Counted from the first letter of the stretch, positions 34,579 through 43,659 are shown. The stretch: 64,000 bases of DNA from Acuticoccus kalidii (GCF_021556395.1 NZ_JAKGCS010000033.1:323392-387391), one strand, 5' to 3'. Numbers and translations: made by a program. The notes: a model not told the origin generated them from the sequence alone.

Positions 34579-35289
34579 TTGCCTGATGTGGATTTCCTCG
34601 TCGCTGGAGGCGAACGCTCGCGCATATCGCAAGGCGAAAATCTGCGCGAGCAGGTCTATCGGATCCTGAAATTCGACATCATGGTCGGGCGGTTTCGCCC
34701 TGGCGAGCACATCACGTTGCGTCAGATCACGCGCCGCCTCGGGGTGAGCACGATGCCGGCGCGGGAGGCGATCCGCCAGTTGATCAGCGAGCGGGCCCTC
34801 ACCACCCAAAGCCAGCGCGCCGTCATGGTGCCGCTGATGCGCCGGACAGAGTTCGAGGAGATCACGGCGCTGCGCCTCCACCTCGAGGGCTGGGCGACGG
34901 AGACGGCCGCCCCGCACATCACCGCCGCCGACCTCGACCTCCTTCGCACGCTGTCGCAGAATATGGACCATGCGTTCAAGCGCAACGATCTCGACGCCTA
35001 TCTCGGCGACAATTTCCGCTTCCATTTTCTCATTTATGAGCGGTCCGATCTCGACGTGCACCGCTTCCTGATCGAACTGCTGTGGATGCGGAGCGGGCCG
35101 TTGCTGCGCTATTGTCTGAGCAGCGAGGGGGCCCGCTTCACCGAGGGCACGCACGAGGCGATCATCGCGAGCCTCGAAGCGGGCGAGGCAGCGTCCGCGG
35201 CCGATCAGCTGCGCGGCGACATTTCGGAGGCGGCGAAGCGCATCAGCGCCTCCCGCTGGCGGCAGGACGGCGAACCGGCGACCTCGTGA
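34579..35289 (+). CDS. GntR family transcriptional regulator, FCD subfamily
   Basis: About 236 residues. The wHTH (roughly 18-85) contains RLGVSTMPAREAIRQLISE. The FCD domain has an acidic/histidine metal site, with His in FRFHFLIYE near 154 and THEAIIASL near 194. The start is uncertain: TTG 34579 opens just before the domain, GTG 34588 is close, and the same frame stays open to 34471. The upstream AT-rich stretch (about 34405-34470) looks like the promoter. It lies downstream of the SDR at 33569 and may be its regulator. Confidence 0.85.
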   Translation: MPDVDFLVAGGERSRISQGENLREQVYRILKFDIMVGRFRPGEHITLRQITRRLGVSTMPAREAIRQLISERALTTQSQRAVMVPLMRRTEFEEITALRLHLEGWATETAAPHITAADLDLLRTLSQNMDHAFKRNDLDAYLGDNFRFHFLIYERSDLDVHRFLIELLWMRSGPLLRYCLSSEGARFTEGTHEAIIASLEAGEAASAADQLRGDISEAAKRISASRWRQDGEPATS

Positions 35290-35309
35290 CGCCCCGCCTC
35301 CGGGGCGTC
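35288..35309. terminator. hairpin terminator after FCD regulator
   Basis: GACGCCCCG-CCTC-CGGGGCGTC is a perfect 9-bp stem with a 4-nt loop. It begins within the stop codon of the FCD regulator and lies 28 bp before the end of the convergent AEC gene. There is no U-tract. Confidence 0.6.
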
Positions 35310-35336
35310 CGGGCTCGGGCGCGATTTCGGCCGGAC

Positions 35337-36266
35337 TCAGGCCCCGAACAGCGCTTCCGTCAGCACCAGGACGACCGGCAGAGTGACGAGCGCGAGGACG
35401 GTCTGAAAGGCGACGATCCCGGCCATCAGCGGCGCGTCGCCGCCGAGCTGGCGGGCCATCACATAAGACGATGACGCCGTCGGCAGCGACTGGAACATCA
35501 CCGCGACGACCGCCGCCCGCCCGTCGAGCCCGAACAGGAGGCAGGCGAGAATGGTGACGCTCGGCATCACCGCGAACTTCACGACGGAGGCGGCGAGCGT
35601 CGGCCGCAGCGCCCGCCCGATCACCGACCATTCGAGCGCCGCGCCGACGCACAAAAGCCCGATCGGCAGCGCCGCCTGGCCGAGCGCGCGCACGCTCGCC
35701 GCGATCGCGTCCGGCAGGTCGACGCCGAGAAGGCGCACCATGATCCCCGCCGCACAGCCGAGGATCAAAGGGTTGGTGACGATGCCGCGCGCGACGCCGC
35801 GCACCGTCGGCCGCGCCGCGCCATAGCGGGCGAAGACGAGCACCACGAGAATGTTCACCGTCGGCACGATCGCCGCATTCGCAACCGCCGCGATCCCGAT
35901 CGCCGGTGCGCCGAACAATGCGAGCGCCGCCGTGATGCCGACATAGTTGTTGAAGCGCACGCCGCCTTGAAAGACCGAGGTGAAGGCGGCCCCGTCGATC
36001 CGCACATAGCGCTCCGCGACGACGAGCATCAGCGAGACGGTGACGAGCGAGAGGACGAGCGTTCCGGCGAGCTGCGGCACCGGCACCGCGCCGAGATCGG
36101 CCGTCGCGAGCCCGTGGAAGAAGAGGCAGGGCAGGAGCACGAAATAAGACAGCCGCTCCGCCGCCGGCCAGAAGCCGTCCGCCACGAAGCCGCGCCGGCG
36201 AAGGAGATAGCCGAGCCCGATCAGGAGGGCGATCGGCACAAGCGCGAGAAGGGCGGCGTGGATCAT
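35337..36266 (-). CDS. AEC family transporter (auxin efflux carrier/malonate transporter type)
   Basis: A 309-residue membrane protein with two five-helix halves. The first helix is AALLALVPIALLIGLGYLLR, and the conserved FNNYVGITAALALFG lies near 104. AALPIGLLCVGAALEW near 200 and the C-terminal QSLPTASSSYVMARQLGG near 258 are typical. Bacterial members carry small dicarboxylates such as malonate or malate. ATG 36266 has GGAGGACGG upstream; the longer frame upstream has no membrane-protein character. Confidence 0.92.
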   Translation of the reverse strand: MIHAALLALVPIALLIGLGYLLRRRGFVADGFWPAAERLSYFVLLPCLFFHGLATADLGAVPVPQLAGTLVLSLVTVSLMLVVAERYVRIDGAAFTSVFQGGVRFNNYVGITAALALFGAPAIGIAAVANAAIVPTVNILVVLVFARYGAARPTVRGVARGIVTNPLILGCAAGIMVRLLGVDLPDAIAASVRALGQAALPIGLLCVGAALEWSVIGRALRPTLAASVVKFAVMPSVTILACLLFGLDGRAAVVAVMFQSLPTASSSYVMARQLGGDAPLMAGIVAFQTVLALVTLPVVLVLTEALFGA

Positions 36267-36474
36267 GTCCGCCGTCCTCCGCCCGTCCGCGAATGCGCAT
36301 GTTCGCGCGCTCGCGCCGCTGCAATCGTCCGTTCCATCGTTGGCGTGGCCTCGGCCTACGGCGCGAGACACCGCGCCCTCATCGGTCCGCGTCGTCGGAC
36401 CTTCCACGCAAAATCTAGCGCCGTTCGCCGTGAAGGGAAAACGCGTAATCCTCGACCGAATGACGAGGAAAACT

Positions 36475-37347
36475 TTATGCTTCGTCCGCCTTCATCGCCT
36501 CGAAAAGCGGAGTGATGCCGCCGCTCCGGCTCTGCCCCTCGCGGATCAGGAGGCCGACGCGGCGGGTGAGCTGCGGTGAGCCGAAGGGCAGGCGCATCAG
36601 TGGCGGCAACCGCTCCATGCCGCGCGGCGACAGAGGGAGGATCGCGACGCCGAGCCCGTTCGCGGCCATGCGCGCCAGCGCCTCGCGGCTGTCGAGTTCC
36701 ATTTCCTCGCCGATCCTGTGGCCCTGGCGGCGCAATTCGTCCTCGATGAGCCGGCCCGCCCACGCCCGCTTGTCGAAGCGGAGGAAGGGAAGGCGCGCGA
36801 GAAGGTCCGACAGGCTCGCCCCCTCATGCTCCGGCGCGGCGACCGCCCAGAAATGATCGGTATAGACCGGCATGAAGGCAAGGCCCGACGGGTAGGGCTT
36901 CACCGGCTCCGTCGTCACCGCGACGTCGAGGGTGCCGGCCTCGACCTCGAGCGCCAGCTCGGCCGACATTCCGGAGCGCACGCGCACGCGAAGGCGCGGA
37001 TGGGCGCGCTGGAGGCGGGCGAGGCTTTCCGGCAGGCTCTCGGCGAGCGCGGTCTGGATCGCCCCGACCCGCAAGCGCCCCGCGACGCCCGGCCCGCGGC
37101 TGATCTCGTCGCCGATCGAATCGTAAAGGTCCACGACCTCGCGCGCCCGATTGACGGCGATCTCCCCCGCTTCGGTGAGCACCGGCCGCCGGCGCGAGCG
37201 GTCGAAGAGGCGGGCGCGAAACTCCTCCTCCAACGCCTTGACGTGGAGGCCGACGGCAGACGGCGTCAGCCCCAACGCATGAGCCGCGCGCGCAAAACTG
37301 CCGTGCTGGACGATGGCGAGAAGGCTGCGAAGCGCGCGGATCGACAT
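36475..37347 (-). CDS. LysR family transcriptional regulator
   Basis: A 290-residue LTTR. The N-terminal HTH (residues 1-62) has GSFARAAHALGLTPSAVGLHVKAL. The periplasmic-binding-like effector domain (about 90-285) includes GRLRVGAIQTAL and the C-terminal MAANGLGVAILPLS loop. ATG 37347 matches the usual LTTR N-terminus; in-frame codons upstream extend the chain without domain content. It lies upstream of the AEC gene on the same strand (208-bp gap with no visible feature) and opposite the YffB-like gene. Confidence 0.92.
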   Translation of the reverse strand: MSIRALRSLLAIVQHGSFARAAHALGLTPSAVGLHVKALEEEFRARLFDRSRRRPVLTEAGEIAVNRAREVVDLYDSIGDEISRGPGVAGRLRVGAIQTALAESLPESLARLQRAHPRLRVRVRSGMSAELALEVEAGTLDVAVTTEPVKPYPSGLAFMPVYTDHFWAVAAPEHEGASLSDLLARLPFLRFDKRAWAGRLIEDELRRQGHRIGEEMELDSREALARMAANGLGVAILPLSPRGMERLPPLMRLPFGSPQLTRRVGLLIREGQSRSGGITPLFEAMKADEA

Positions 37348-37552
37348 GACGGTCCCGTTGGCGAAGACGAGGCAGGACGGTGCCGCGCCCGTGCCGGTTG
37401 GGCAAGTCGCGCGCGGGCGAGGCGGCGTCGGATGCCTTTCGGCGAGGCGGGCGTGGATTGTGCGGATGGCCGGGTTGGAGCGCCGGGGAGGGGACGCCAT
37501 GATGGCCGTCCACGGCCTCCTCGCGGGGGCCATTGCTGCGCGGGAGGGAACG

Positions 37553-37897
37553 ATGTCCGTCACGATCTACGGCATCAAGAATTGCGACACGATGAAGAAG
37601 GCCTTCGCCTGGCTCGACAGCCACGGCGTCGCCTACACCTTCCACGATTACAAGAAAGCGGGCGTCGCCGAGGCGGATCTCGTCCGCTGGTGCGAGGCGG
37701 CGGGCTGGGAGACGGTCCTCAACCGCGCCGGCACGACCTTCCGCAAGCTCCCCGACGCGGCGAAGGCCGACCTCACGCGCGACAAGGCCGTGGCGCTGAT
37801 GATGGAGAATCCGTCGATGATCAAGCGGCCGGTGTTGGAGACGGGCGCGACGGTGGAGGTGGGGTTTAAGCCGGAGCGGTATGGGGCGCTGTTTTAG
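37553..37897 (+). CDS. ArsC/Spx-family protein (YffB-like)
   Basis: A 114-residue thioredoxin-fold protein of the arsenate reductase C family. It opens SVTIYGIKNCDTMKKAFAWL with a single Cys (residue 10) and lacks the CXXC pair. FHDYKKAG and MIKRPVLE (near 90, the Arg of the ArsC fold) follow. YffB-like members have no proven arsenate reductase activity, so a redox or glutathione-linked role is more cautious. ATG 37553 has GGAGGGAA upstream. Confidence 0.9.
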   Translation: MSVTIYGIKNCDTMKKAFAWLDSHGVAYTFHDYKKAGVAEADLVRWCEAAGWETVLNRAGTTFRKLPDAAKADLTRDKAVALMMENPSMIKRPVLETGATVEVGFKPERYGALF

Positions 37898-37904
37898 GGG
37901 TATC

Positions 37905-38930
37905 CGAGGTTAGGCTGGTGGACGTGTTCTATATTTTTCGTTCGTCGGATTGCTAAAAATTACGATTATCGTCGTATCCTCTCTAGGATATCTGGGGAAT
38001 TCGAAGAAAATAGTTGGGATAGTATCCGAGATTCTATGTCCAATTCGAAATGTTGTGTGATTATTGCCTTCCCAATATGTGGATTTATAAAAATACTCCG
38101 GATTCTCGGAGCCATCCTTCGATTGAATCAAACCTTAAAGCGTAAGCGAGTTCTCGCGGTGGATAATTGGCGTTTTCTATGGTTCTTTCTCCTAGGTATA
38201 AGCCCGAAACTTCCCAATTTTCGCCCAACTGCGTAATTATTGGCGCTCCCGAGCATCCTGTTCCGGCAACTTCGCTGAGTTCGAAAAAGGCTGAGCCTAC
38301 CAAGCCGGGAATGGTAAAATTTGTCCTGCGGCGTATATATCCTGAATTATAAACAAGATCGGGGTATTGCTGCCTTCGCCCGAACTGATCGTTGTGTTCG
38401 CGATCGAAAAGAATGTCTTCAGGGTATCCGAAGAGGTGATACTTCCCGCCTGAGTTATGGTGTTTAATCGATGCTTGTAAAAAAGGATGGTCAGTTACTG
38501 TTGGCCTTGCATCGATGACGGATATGTCTTCGTTCGGATGATGTTTTATAATTTCAAATTTTACAGGCGCCCACCTATCGTATTGAATTTGTAGGGCCAT
38601 TTGTTTGGTGTTCGTATTTAGTACATGCTTGGCCGTGATGAGTTTATAACTCGGCTTCAGCAAGAATCCTGTACCAGAAAGCTTGATGAATTTAATCTCA
38701 GAAGGACTCTCATATTCAAATTCAATGATCGGAAGTATATGGTTGAGGATGGCTATATCAGTCATGGTGTGCCATGAGGTGCTGTCTTACAAATGGTCAG
38801 TAGCAGAGGGTGTCAACGAAATAAGTGAAAATTCTCATGCCTGGCGTGGATATGATCCTGGTTCGGTGTTCAGGTAATTATTGAGGAAATGCACTCGCTG
38901 TAAACTGTTTCGACGACCATCAAGCCGTTC
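37905..38930. other. AT-rich genomic island carrying the protease gene
   Basis: From just after the YffB-like stop to the DUF2938 promoter the sequence switches from strongly GC-rich to visibly AT-rich, and back again at about 38930. The protease gene at 38085-38765 is the only convincing gene. Flanking AT-rich stretches (37905-38084 and 38766-38930) show no integrase, transposase, tRNA or obvious direct repeats. The edges can be placed only to within some tens of bases. Confidence 0.75.
38085..38765 (-). CDS. trypsin-like serine protease in AT-rich island
   Basis: A 226-residue chymotrypsin-fold peptidase. The catalytic triad is visible: His in LITAKHVLN (near 47), Asp in NEDISVIDA (near 80) and Ser in GTGCSGAPII (near 171). 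It opens IEFEYESPSEIKFIKLSGTG, so the protease domain starts near residue 28 with no signal peptide or membrane segment; it is probably cytoplasmic. Base composition and codon use (many AT-ending codons) differ sharply from every neighbour, indicating recent transfer. Small stand-alone trypsin-like proteins of this kind occur in accessory islands; a defence or regulatory role is only a guess. Confidence 0.85.
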   Translation of the reverse strand: MTDIAILNHILPIIEFEYESPSEIKFIKLSGTGFLLKPSYKLITAKHVLNTNTKQMALQIQYDRWAPVKFEIIKHHPNEDISVIDARPTVTDHPFLQASIKHHNSGGKYHLFGYPEDILFDREHNDQFGRRQQYPDLVYNSGYIRRRTNFTIPGLVGSAFFELSEVAGTGCSGAPIITQLGENWEVSGLYLGERTIENANYPPRELAYALRFDSIEGWLRESGVFL

Positions 38931-39005
38931 GCAGATTCCGTAGCCCCCTTGCACCCATCCCTTCAGTCCAATACCTCCACCTCCCGCCCCACCCGGACCC
39001 CCAAA

Positions 39006-39497
39006 ATGATTCTCGACTTCCTCCTCAAAAGCGTCGTCATCGGCACCGGCGCGACGCTTCTGTTCGACATCTGGGGCAGGCTCCTCAACCTCCTCTTCGG
39101 CATTCCCCTCGCCAATTGGGGCCTCGTCGGGCGCTGGTTCGCGCGGCTGCCGAAAGGGGAGTTCGTGCATGACAGCATCGCCGCGGCGCCGGCCGTGCCG
39201 GCGGAGCGGGCGATCGGGTGGATCGCGCATTATGCGATCGGCATCCTCTATGCCGGGGTCGTCATCGCCATCTGGGGGCTCGACTGGACGCGGGCGCCGA
39301 CGCTGTGGCCGGCGCTCATTGTCGGCCTCGTCACGGTTGGCGCCGGGTGGTTCATCCTGAGCCCCGGCATGGGCAACGGCATCGCCGCCAGCAAGGCGCC
39401 GAACCCCACCAAGGCGCGCTGTCTGAACCTTGCCGCGCACACCGTCTTCGGGCTCGGCCTCTGGCTCACCGCCCTCGCGATCGCGCCGTCCGCCTGA
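39006..39497 (+). CDS. DUF2938 family membrane protein
   Basis: A 163-residue membrane protein with about four hydrophobic segments. It opens MILDFLLKSVVIGTGATLLF with LFDIWGRLLN near 19. PKGEFVHDSIAAAPAVPAER precedes a YAIGILYAGVVIAIWGLDW helix. ILSPGMGNGIAASKAPNP near 119 is the conserved motif of the family. Its function is unknown. ATG 39006 was chosen because it opens the first helix. Confidence 0.85.
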   Translation: MILDFLLKSVVIGTGATLLFDIWGRLLNLLFGIPLANWGLVGRWFARLPKGEFVHDSIAAAPAVPAERAIGWIAHYAIGILYAGVVIAIWGLDWTRAPTLWPALIVGLVTVGAGWFILSPGMGNGIAASKAPNPTKARCLNLAAHTVFGLGLWLTALAIAPSA

Positions 39498-39539
39498 CAC
39501 CGTCACGGCCGCCGCCACCGCGCCCGCAGAACGCGCGCC

Positions 39540-40100
39540 TCACAGCATCCCAGGCCGGAAGAGCGACTTCCGGCTGATCGTCTTGCCCGCCACCATGAAG
39601 ACGCCGCCGCCGGTATAATGCAGCGTCTGCGGATGGGCGGGCACCGGCGCGACATGCGCGGCGACGATCTCGAAAATGAAGAAGTCGTAGCCCTCGACGA
39701 GCGCGTCCTCGTGGAGCCGGCACTCGAACGAGGCGTGGCACTCCCCGATCATCGGCGCGTCCACCGCGTCCGCCTCGATGGCGGTGAGGCCGAAGGCGTC
39801 GAACTTGTCGATCTCGGCGCCGCTGGTGTTGCCGATCTTCACCGTCTCGTCGGTGAGCGCCGTCGTCGGCAGATTGATGACGCAGACGCGGCTCTCCTGG
39901 ATCAGCCTGTGACTGTGATTGCCCCGCGAAATCATGCATCCGACGAGGGAAGGGCTGAACTCCAGGATCGTGTGCCAGCCGAGCGTCATGATATTGCGCG
40001 CCCCCGCATGGGCGCTCGAGACGAGAACGATCGGGCCCGGCTCCAGATAGCGCCGTGCGTCGTGGACGGGGTAGGGCTCGCGTCGGGGAAGCTTTGCCAT
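39540..40100 (-). CDS. flavin reductase family protein (FMN-binding split barrel)
   Basis: A 186-residue protein of the flavin reductase-like (DIM6/NTAB) family. The FMN-binding segment MTLGWHTILEFSPSLVGCMI lies near 38-57, SRGNHSHRLIQESRVCVINL near 58-77 and GYDFFIFEIVAAHV near 136. Such proteins bind FMN and either reduce free flavin for a partner monooxygenase or act on small substrates. No monooxygenase partner is adjacent. It converges on the DUF2938 gene and is divergent from the DUF1737 gene. Confidence 0.88.
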   Translation of the reverse strand: MAKLPRREPYPVHDARRYLEPGPIVLVSSAHAGARNIMTLGWHTILEFSPSLVGCMISRGNHSHRLIQESRVCVINLPTTALTDETVKIGNTSGAEIDKFDAFGLTAIEADAVDAPMIGECHASFECRLHEDALVEGYDFFIFEIVAAHVAPVPAHPQTLHYTGGGVFMVAGKTISRKSLFRPGML

Positions 40101-40229
40101 GGGGCGCCTCGTGAAGGAGCGATTGAGATTTCGTCACTCGTCTGCCATGGCGAGGACGCTTATGTCTTGGTGTCGATGCGACCGCCTTGGTAACGATGCG
40201 CCCGGCGCTTCGCTTGATGGAGAGTGCGA

Positions 40230-40436
40230 ATGAAGGCCTATCGTTTCCTGACCGGACCCGATGATGCGAGCTTCTGCCACCGCGTCACCGCCGCGCTCAG
40301 CGCCGGTTGGGAGCTCCACGGCGCGCCGAGCCTCACCTTCGACGCGGTGAACGGCCGGGTGGTCTGCGGCCAGGCCGTCGTGAAGGACGTGCCGGATCGC
40401 GATTATGATCCGGCGATGAAGCTCGGCGAGCTCTGA
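40230..40436 (+). CDS. DUF1737 domain protein
   Basis: A 68-residue protein. It opens MKAYRFLTGPDDASFCHRVT and contains AALSAGWELHGAPSLTFDA, the core of DUF1737 proteins (small domain, unknown role). ATG 40230 has GGAG seven bases upstream; GTG 40224 is less likely. It is followed after 49 nt by an alpha/beta hydrolase. Confidence 0.82.
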   Translation: MKAYRFLTGPDDASFCHRVTAALSAGWELHGAPSLTFDAVNGRVVCGQAVVKDVPDRDYDPAMKLGEL

Positions 40437-40485
40437 TCCGGCAAGGGCGTATCATCGGCGAAGCATTATGGCGGGGGGCGGCGGG

Positions 40486-41028
40486 ATGAGCGAGACACCG
40501 ATCATCACCGTGCCGGGTATTACCGGCTCCGGGCCGGACCATTGGCAGAGCCTCTGGGAGGCGCGCGATCCGCGCCTGTCCCGCTTCCGTCCCGCCGATT
40601 GGGACACGCCCGATCTCGGCGACTGGTGCGCCGCGCTCGGCCGTGCGGTGGACGCGGCGCCGTCGCCGCCGGTGCTCCTCGCGCACAGTCTCGGCTGTCT
40701 CCTGATCCTCCATGCGGCGGCGCGGCTCGGGCCGGTGGCGGGTGCCGTCCTCGTCGCGATGCCCGACCCGGACGGGCCGGCTTTTCCGGCCGAGGCGGCG
40801 GGCTTTCGCGATCCGCCCGCGGCGCGACTGCCGTTCCCCGCGCTCCTCGTCGCGAGCCCCGATGATCCCTATGGGCCGATCGCCTATCCGCGGGCGCAGG
40901 CCCCACGGATCGGCGCCCGTCTCGTCGAGGTCGGCCCGTCGGGCCACATCAACGCGGCGAGCGGGCTCGGCGACTGGCCGGAGGGGGGCCGCCTGCTGAC
41001 GGCCTTCCTCGCCGGTCTCGGCCGGTAG
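40486..41028 (+). CDS. RBBP9/YdeN family alpha/beta hydrolase
   Basis: A 180-residue small serine hydrolase. The opening TVPGITGSGPDHWQSLWE near 9-26 is the family's signature region. The nucleophile Ser is in LLAHSLGCLL near 71, the Asp in VASPDDPYGP near 127, and the catalytic His in GPSGHINAASG near 153. The start is ATG 40486 next to a G-rich Shine-Dalgarno region. The substrate is unknown. Confidence 0.9.
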   Translation: MSETPIITVPGITGSGPDHWQSLWEARDPRLSRFRPADWDTPDLGDWCAALGRAVDAAPSPPVLLAHSLGCLLILHAAARLGPVAGAVLVAMPDPDGPAFPAEAAGFRDPPAARLPFPALLVASPDDPYGPIAYPRAQAPRIGARLVEVGPSGHINAASGLGDWPEGGRLLTAFLAGLGR

Positions 41029-41229
41029 CCGCCCAGGCGCATCCGCGCCGGACCGTACGGTTTCGCCCTCGCGATCCCAGCATATCTGCCTCCCATCCCG
41101 AGCAATGGTGATGTCCTCAACGTGTCGGCACGATGGTGCTTGCGGTGATCTCGGACGACGTTCAGCATTCGTCGCGTCCGGGGCTGACGACATCGGGGAC
41201 GACACCTCGAGAGACCGCCGGGGAGGACG

Positions 41230-42156
41230 ATGACGACCAACGGCATGAAGATGATGCGCCTGCCGGTTCCCCTCAACGCCTTGCGCGCGTTCGAGGTGGC
41301 GGCGCGGCATTTGTCGATCAAGGACGCCGCCCAGGAGTTGAGCGTCACCCCCTCCGCCGTCAGCCACCAGCTTCGGATCCTCGAGGCGAGTCTCGGCTTC
41401 GACCTGATGCGGCGGACCGGGGCCGGGCTCGAGCTGACCGAAGCCGGCCGCGCGCTCGCGCCGGAGCTGACGGAGGGATTCTCGCGCATCGCGCAGGCCG
41501 TCGGCACGTTGCGCCGGGAACGGGCGGAGGGTCCGCTGCGCGTTTCGATGCTGCCGACCTTCGCGAACCACTGGCTCTCGCCGCGCCTTGCGAATTATCC
41601 GTTCGAGCGGACGGGGTGCGAACTCGTCCTGTCGACGAGCCAGTTCGCGGTCGATCTCGCCGCCGGCGCGGCCGATGCCGCGATCCGGCATGGCAAGGGA
41701 CACTGGGCCGATCTTCATGCCGACCTCCTCTTTGCCGAGACGGTCGGCCTTCTCGGCCATCCCGCACGCTTCGCCGAGGGAGAGGCGCTCCGCGCCCGCC
41801 TCGCCCGGACGAACCTTTTCCTTTCGCAGCACCGCCGGCGCAACTTCGCGGCGTGGAACGAGACGCTGCCGGGCGGTCCGATCGAGGTCGCCGGGACGAC
41901 GATCGTCGACAGCGCCGGCCTCGCTTTGCGCGCGGCGATCGACGGCGCGGGGGTGACGCTCGCGGGGATCGAGATCGCCGAGGCGGATATCGCGGCCGGC
42001 CGCCTCGCGCTCCTCATGCCGCACCGCGTCACCTGCGGCGGCTACTATCTCGTCTATGCCGACGGGATGAAGCGGGACCGGCGTCTGCGGTCGCTGCGCG
42101 AATGGCTGCTTGCCGAGCGCGCCGCGCCTCAGTCGGTCGCCTCGCCCTCCCAATAG
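41230..42156 (+). CDS. LysR family transcriptional regulator (GcvA-like)
   Basis: A 308-residue LTTR. The HTH (residues 14-72) includes LSIKDAAQELSVTPSAVSHQ, the pattern of the GcvA/AmpR branch. The effector domain carries LRVSMLPTFANHWLSPRL near 99 and CGGYYLVYADGMKRD near 274. ATG 41230 has GGAGG only three bases upstream, so the ATGs at 41245 or 41251 may be used instead. The 3' end overlaps the convergent cupin gene by 28 nt. Confidence 0.92.
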   Translation: MTTNGMKMMRLPVPLNALRAFEVAARHLSIKDAAQELSVTPSAVSHQLRILEASLGFDLMRRTGAGLELTEAGRALAPELTEGFSRIAQAVGTLRRERAEGPLRVSMLPTFANHWLSPRLANYPFERTGCELVLSTSQFAVDLAAGAADAAIRHGKGHWADLHADLLFAETVGLLGHPARFAEGEALRARLARTNLFLSQHRRRNFAAWNETLPGGPIEVAGTTIVDSAGLALRAAIDGAGVTLAGIEIAEADIAAGRLALLMPHRVTCGGYYLVYADGMKRDRRLRSLREWLLAERAAPQSVASPSQ

Positions 42157-42635
42157 TCGACCGCATCGGCGGCCCGCACCGTGAGGGCGAGACGCCGGGC
42201 CGCCTTGTCGCCCCCCGGCGCGGCGCCCGCGAAGACGGTGACCTTGCCGGAGTCGGGATACTCCATGGCGTCCGGCTCGTTCATCGTGCTGATCGCGAGA
42301 TAGCGCATCGGCCCGTCCGCCGAGGCGGTGAGCTGATGGGCGGTCTCCGCCCCACCCGCCGGACAGACGACGACCTCCCCGGCGGCGACGGGATGGGTCT
42401 GATCGCCGAAGCGCAACGTGCCGGCGCCGTCGAGGATCACGAAAAGTTCGTCATTGGCGTGGTGGCAGTGGAAGGGAAAGGCGCTCTTTCCCGCCGGCAG
42501 AACGCAGAGCCGCGCGCCGAGCCGCTCGGCGCCGAGCGGGGCGGCGATCGGGGCGAGCTCCACCGCATAGCGGCTCCCGCGGTTCTGCATCGACAGCGCG
42601 AGCTCGGACAGTTTGACGACGGGCGAAACGCTCAT
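42129..42635 (-). CDS. cupin domain protein
   Basis: A 168-residue cupin. The metal motif AFPFHCHHANDELFVILDGAG lies around 51-71 (two His, one Glu), and the second motif PAGGAETAHQLTA near 93-105 carries the third His. The start is ATG 42635; longer reading upstream overlaps the region of the divergent enoyl-CoA hydratase gene. The reaction is unknown. Its end overlaps the LysR gene end by 28 nt in convergent orientation. Confidence 0.9.
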   Translation of the reverse strand: MSVSPVVKLSELALSMQNRGSRYAVELAPIAAPLGAERLGARLCVLPAGKSAFPFHCHHANDELFVILDGAGTLRFGDQTHPVAAGEVVVCPAGGAETAHQLTASADGPMRYLAISTMNEPDAMEYPDSGKVTVFAGAAPGGDKAARRLALTVRAADAVDYWEGEATD

Positions 42636-42809
42636 GATGGGTCTCCAATCTCGGCGATGCGCCATTTTACGCGCGGGCGCCGCGCGCCAAGCGAGAAACG
42701 CGCTTCGGCGCGATTGCGCCAGTGAGGAAATCTCAGCCGCGGCGGAGGCATGTTCAATCGACAATCGGACGCCGATGGGCGGCAATCGCGGGCAGGAAGG
42801 AGACCCCCA

Positions 42810-43646
42810 ATGCCGACAGTCATCGCCGAGCGCGACGGACCGATCATGCACCTCACGCTGAACCGGCCGGAGACGCTCAACGCCCTCGATTTCGAGATGA
42901 TCGACACGCTGACCGCCCACCTCTTGGAGGCCGAAGGCGATCGGGCTTTGCGGGCGATCATCCTCACCGGGGCGGGCGAGCGGGCCTTCAGCGCGGGCGC
43001 CGACATCGCCGATCTCGCGGCGAGCATCGCGAAGGGGACGGAGGCGGCGATGGTCGAGATCGTCGCGCGCGGGCAGGGGCTCACGCGCACGATCGAGACC
43101 CTCACCAAGCCGGTGATCGTCGCCGTGAACGGCATCGCCTATGGCGGCGGATGCGAGGTGACGGAGGCGGCTCCGCTCGCGATCGCGAGCGACAGGGCGC
43201 TGTTCGCCAAGCCCGAGATCCGCCTCGGCTTCCCGCCGCCTTTCGGCGGCTCGCAGCGTCTGCCGCGCCATGTGGGGCGCAAGCGTGGGCTCGAAATGAT
43301 CCTCACCGGCGCGCCGATCGACGCCGAGCGCGCGGCGGCGATCGGGCTCGTCAACCGCGTCGTGCCGCACGGGCGGCTGATCGAGGAAGCGCGGCGGCTC
43401 GCCGACGCGATCATCGTCCACACGCCGGCCGCCGTCACGGCCTGCCTCGCCGCGGTCACGCGCGGGATCGAGGTGCCGATCGAGGAGGGGCTTGCAATGG
43501 AGGCGTCGTGGTTCGCGGGGCTTGCCGAAAGCGACGGCGTGCGCGATGGGCTTCATCGCTTCCTCGCCGCCCACCCGGATCGGCGGATCGAGGGGCGGCC
43601 ACGCGCTCCGGCGGACCTCGCCCCGCGCGGCCGCACGGACGCATGA
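42810..43646 (+). CDS. enoyl-CoA hydratase/isomerase family protein
   Basis: A 278-residue crotonase-fold enzyme acting on acyl-CoA thioesters. The oxyanion-hole motif FSAGADIADL lies near 65. Both catalytic Glu positions of true hydratases are present: GGGCEVTE near 116 and AKPEIRLG near 137. GGSQRLPRHVG follows. ATG 42810 has GGAAGGAG upstream. It is followed after 13 nt by a GNAT gene and then a thioesterase, forming a short operon that suggests a fatty-acid or aryl-CoA branch. Confidence 0.92.
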   Translation: MPTVIAERDGPIMHLTLNRPETLNALDFEMIDTLTAHLLEAEGDRALRAIILTGAGERAFSAGADIADLAASIAKGTEAAMVEIVARGQGLTRTIETLTKPVIVAVNGIAYGGGCEVTEAAPLAIASDRALFAKPEIRLGFPPPFGGSQRLPRHVGRKRGLEMILTGAPIDAERAAAIGLVNRVVPHGRLIEEARRLADAIIVHTPAAVTACLAAVTRGIEVPIEEGLAMEASWFAGLAESDGVRDGLHRFLAAHPDRRIEGRPRAPADLAPRGRTDA

Positions 43647-43659
43647 TGTGAGAGGAACG

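Noticed and set aside
34342-36324. 660-residue minus-strand open frame over the FCD regulator and AEC genes
   Set aside because: No domain, Arg/Ala-rich composition, and it conflicts with two well-supported genes.
36267-36474. N-terminal extension of the AEC carrier up to 36407
   Set aside because: The extension is polar and low in family character; ATG 36266 directly precedes the first membrane helix and has a ribosome site.
37905-38930. AT-rich island as a prophage or integrative element remnant
   Set aside because: No integrase, transposase, tRNA, att-like direct repeat or phage gene is visible; only base composition supports transfer.
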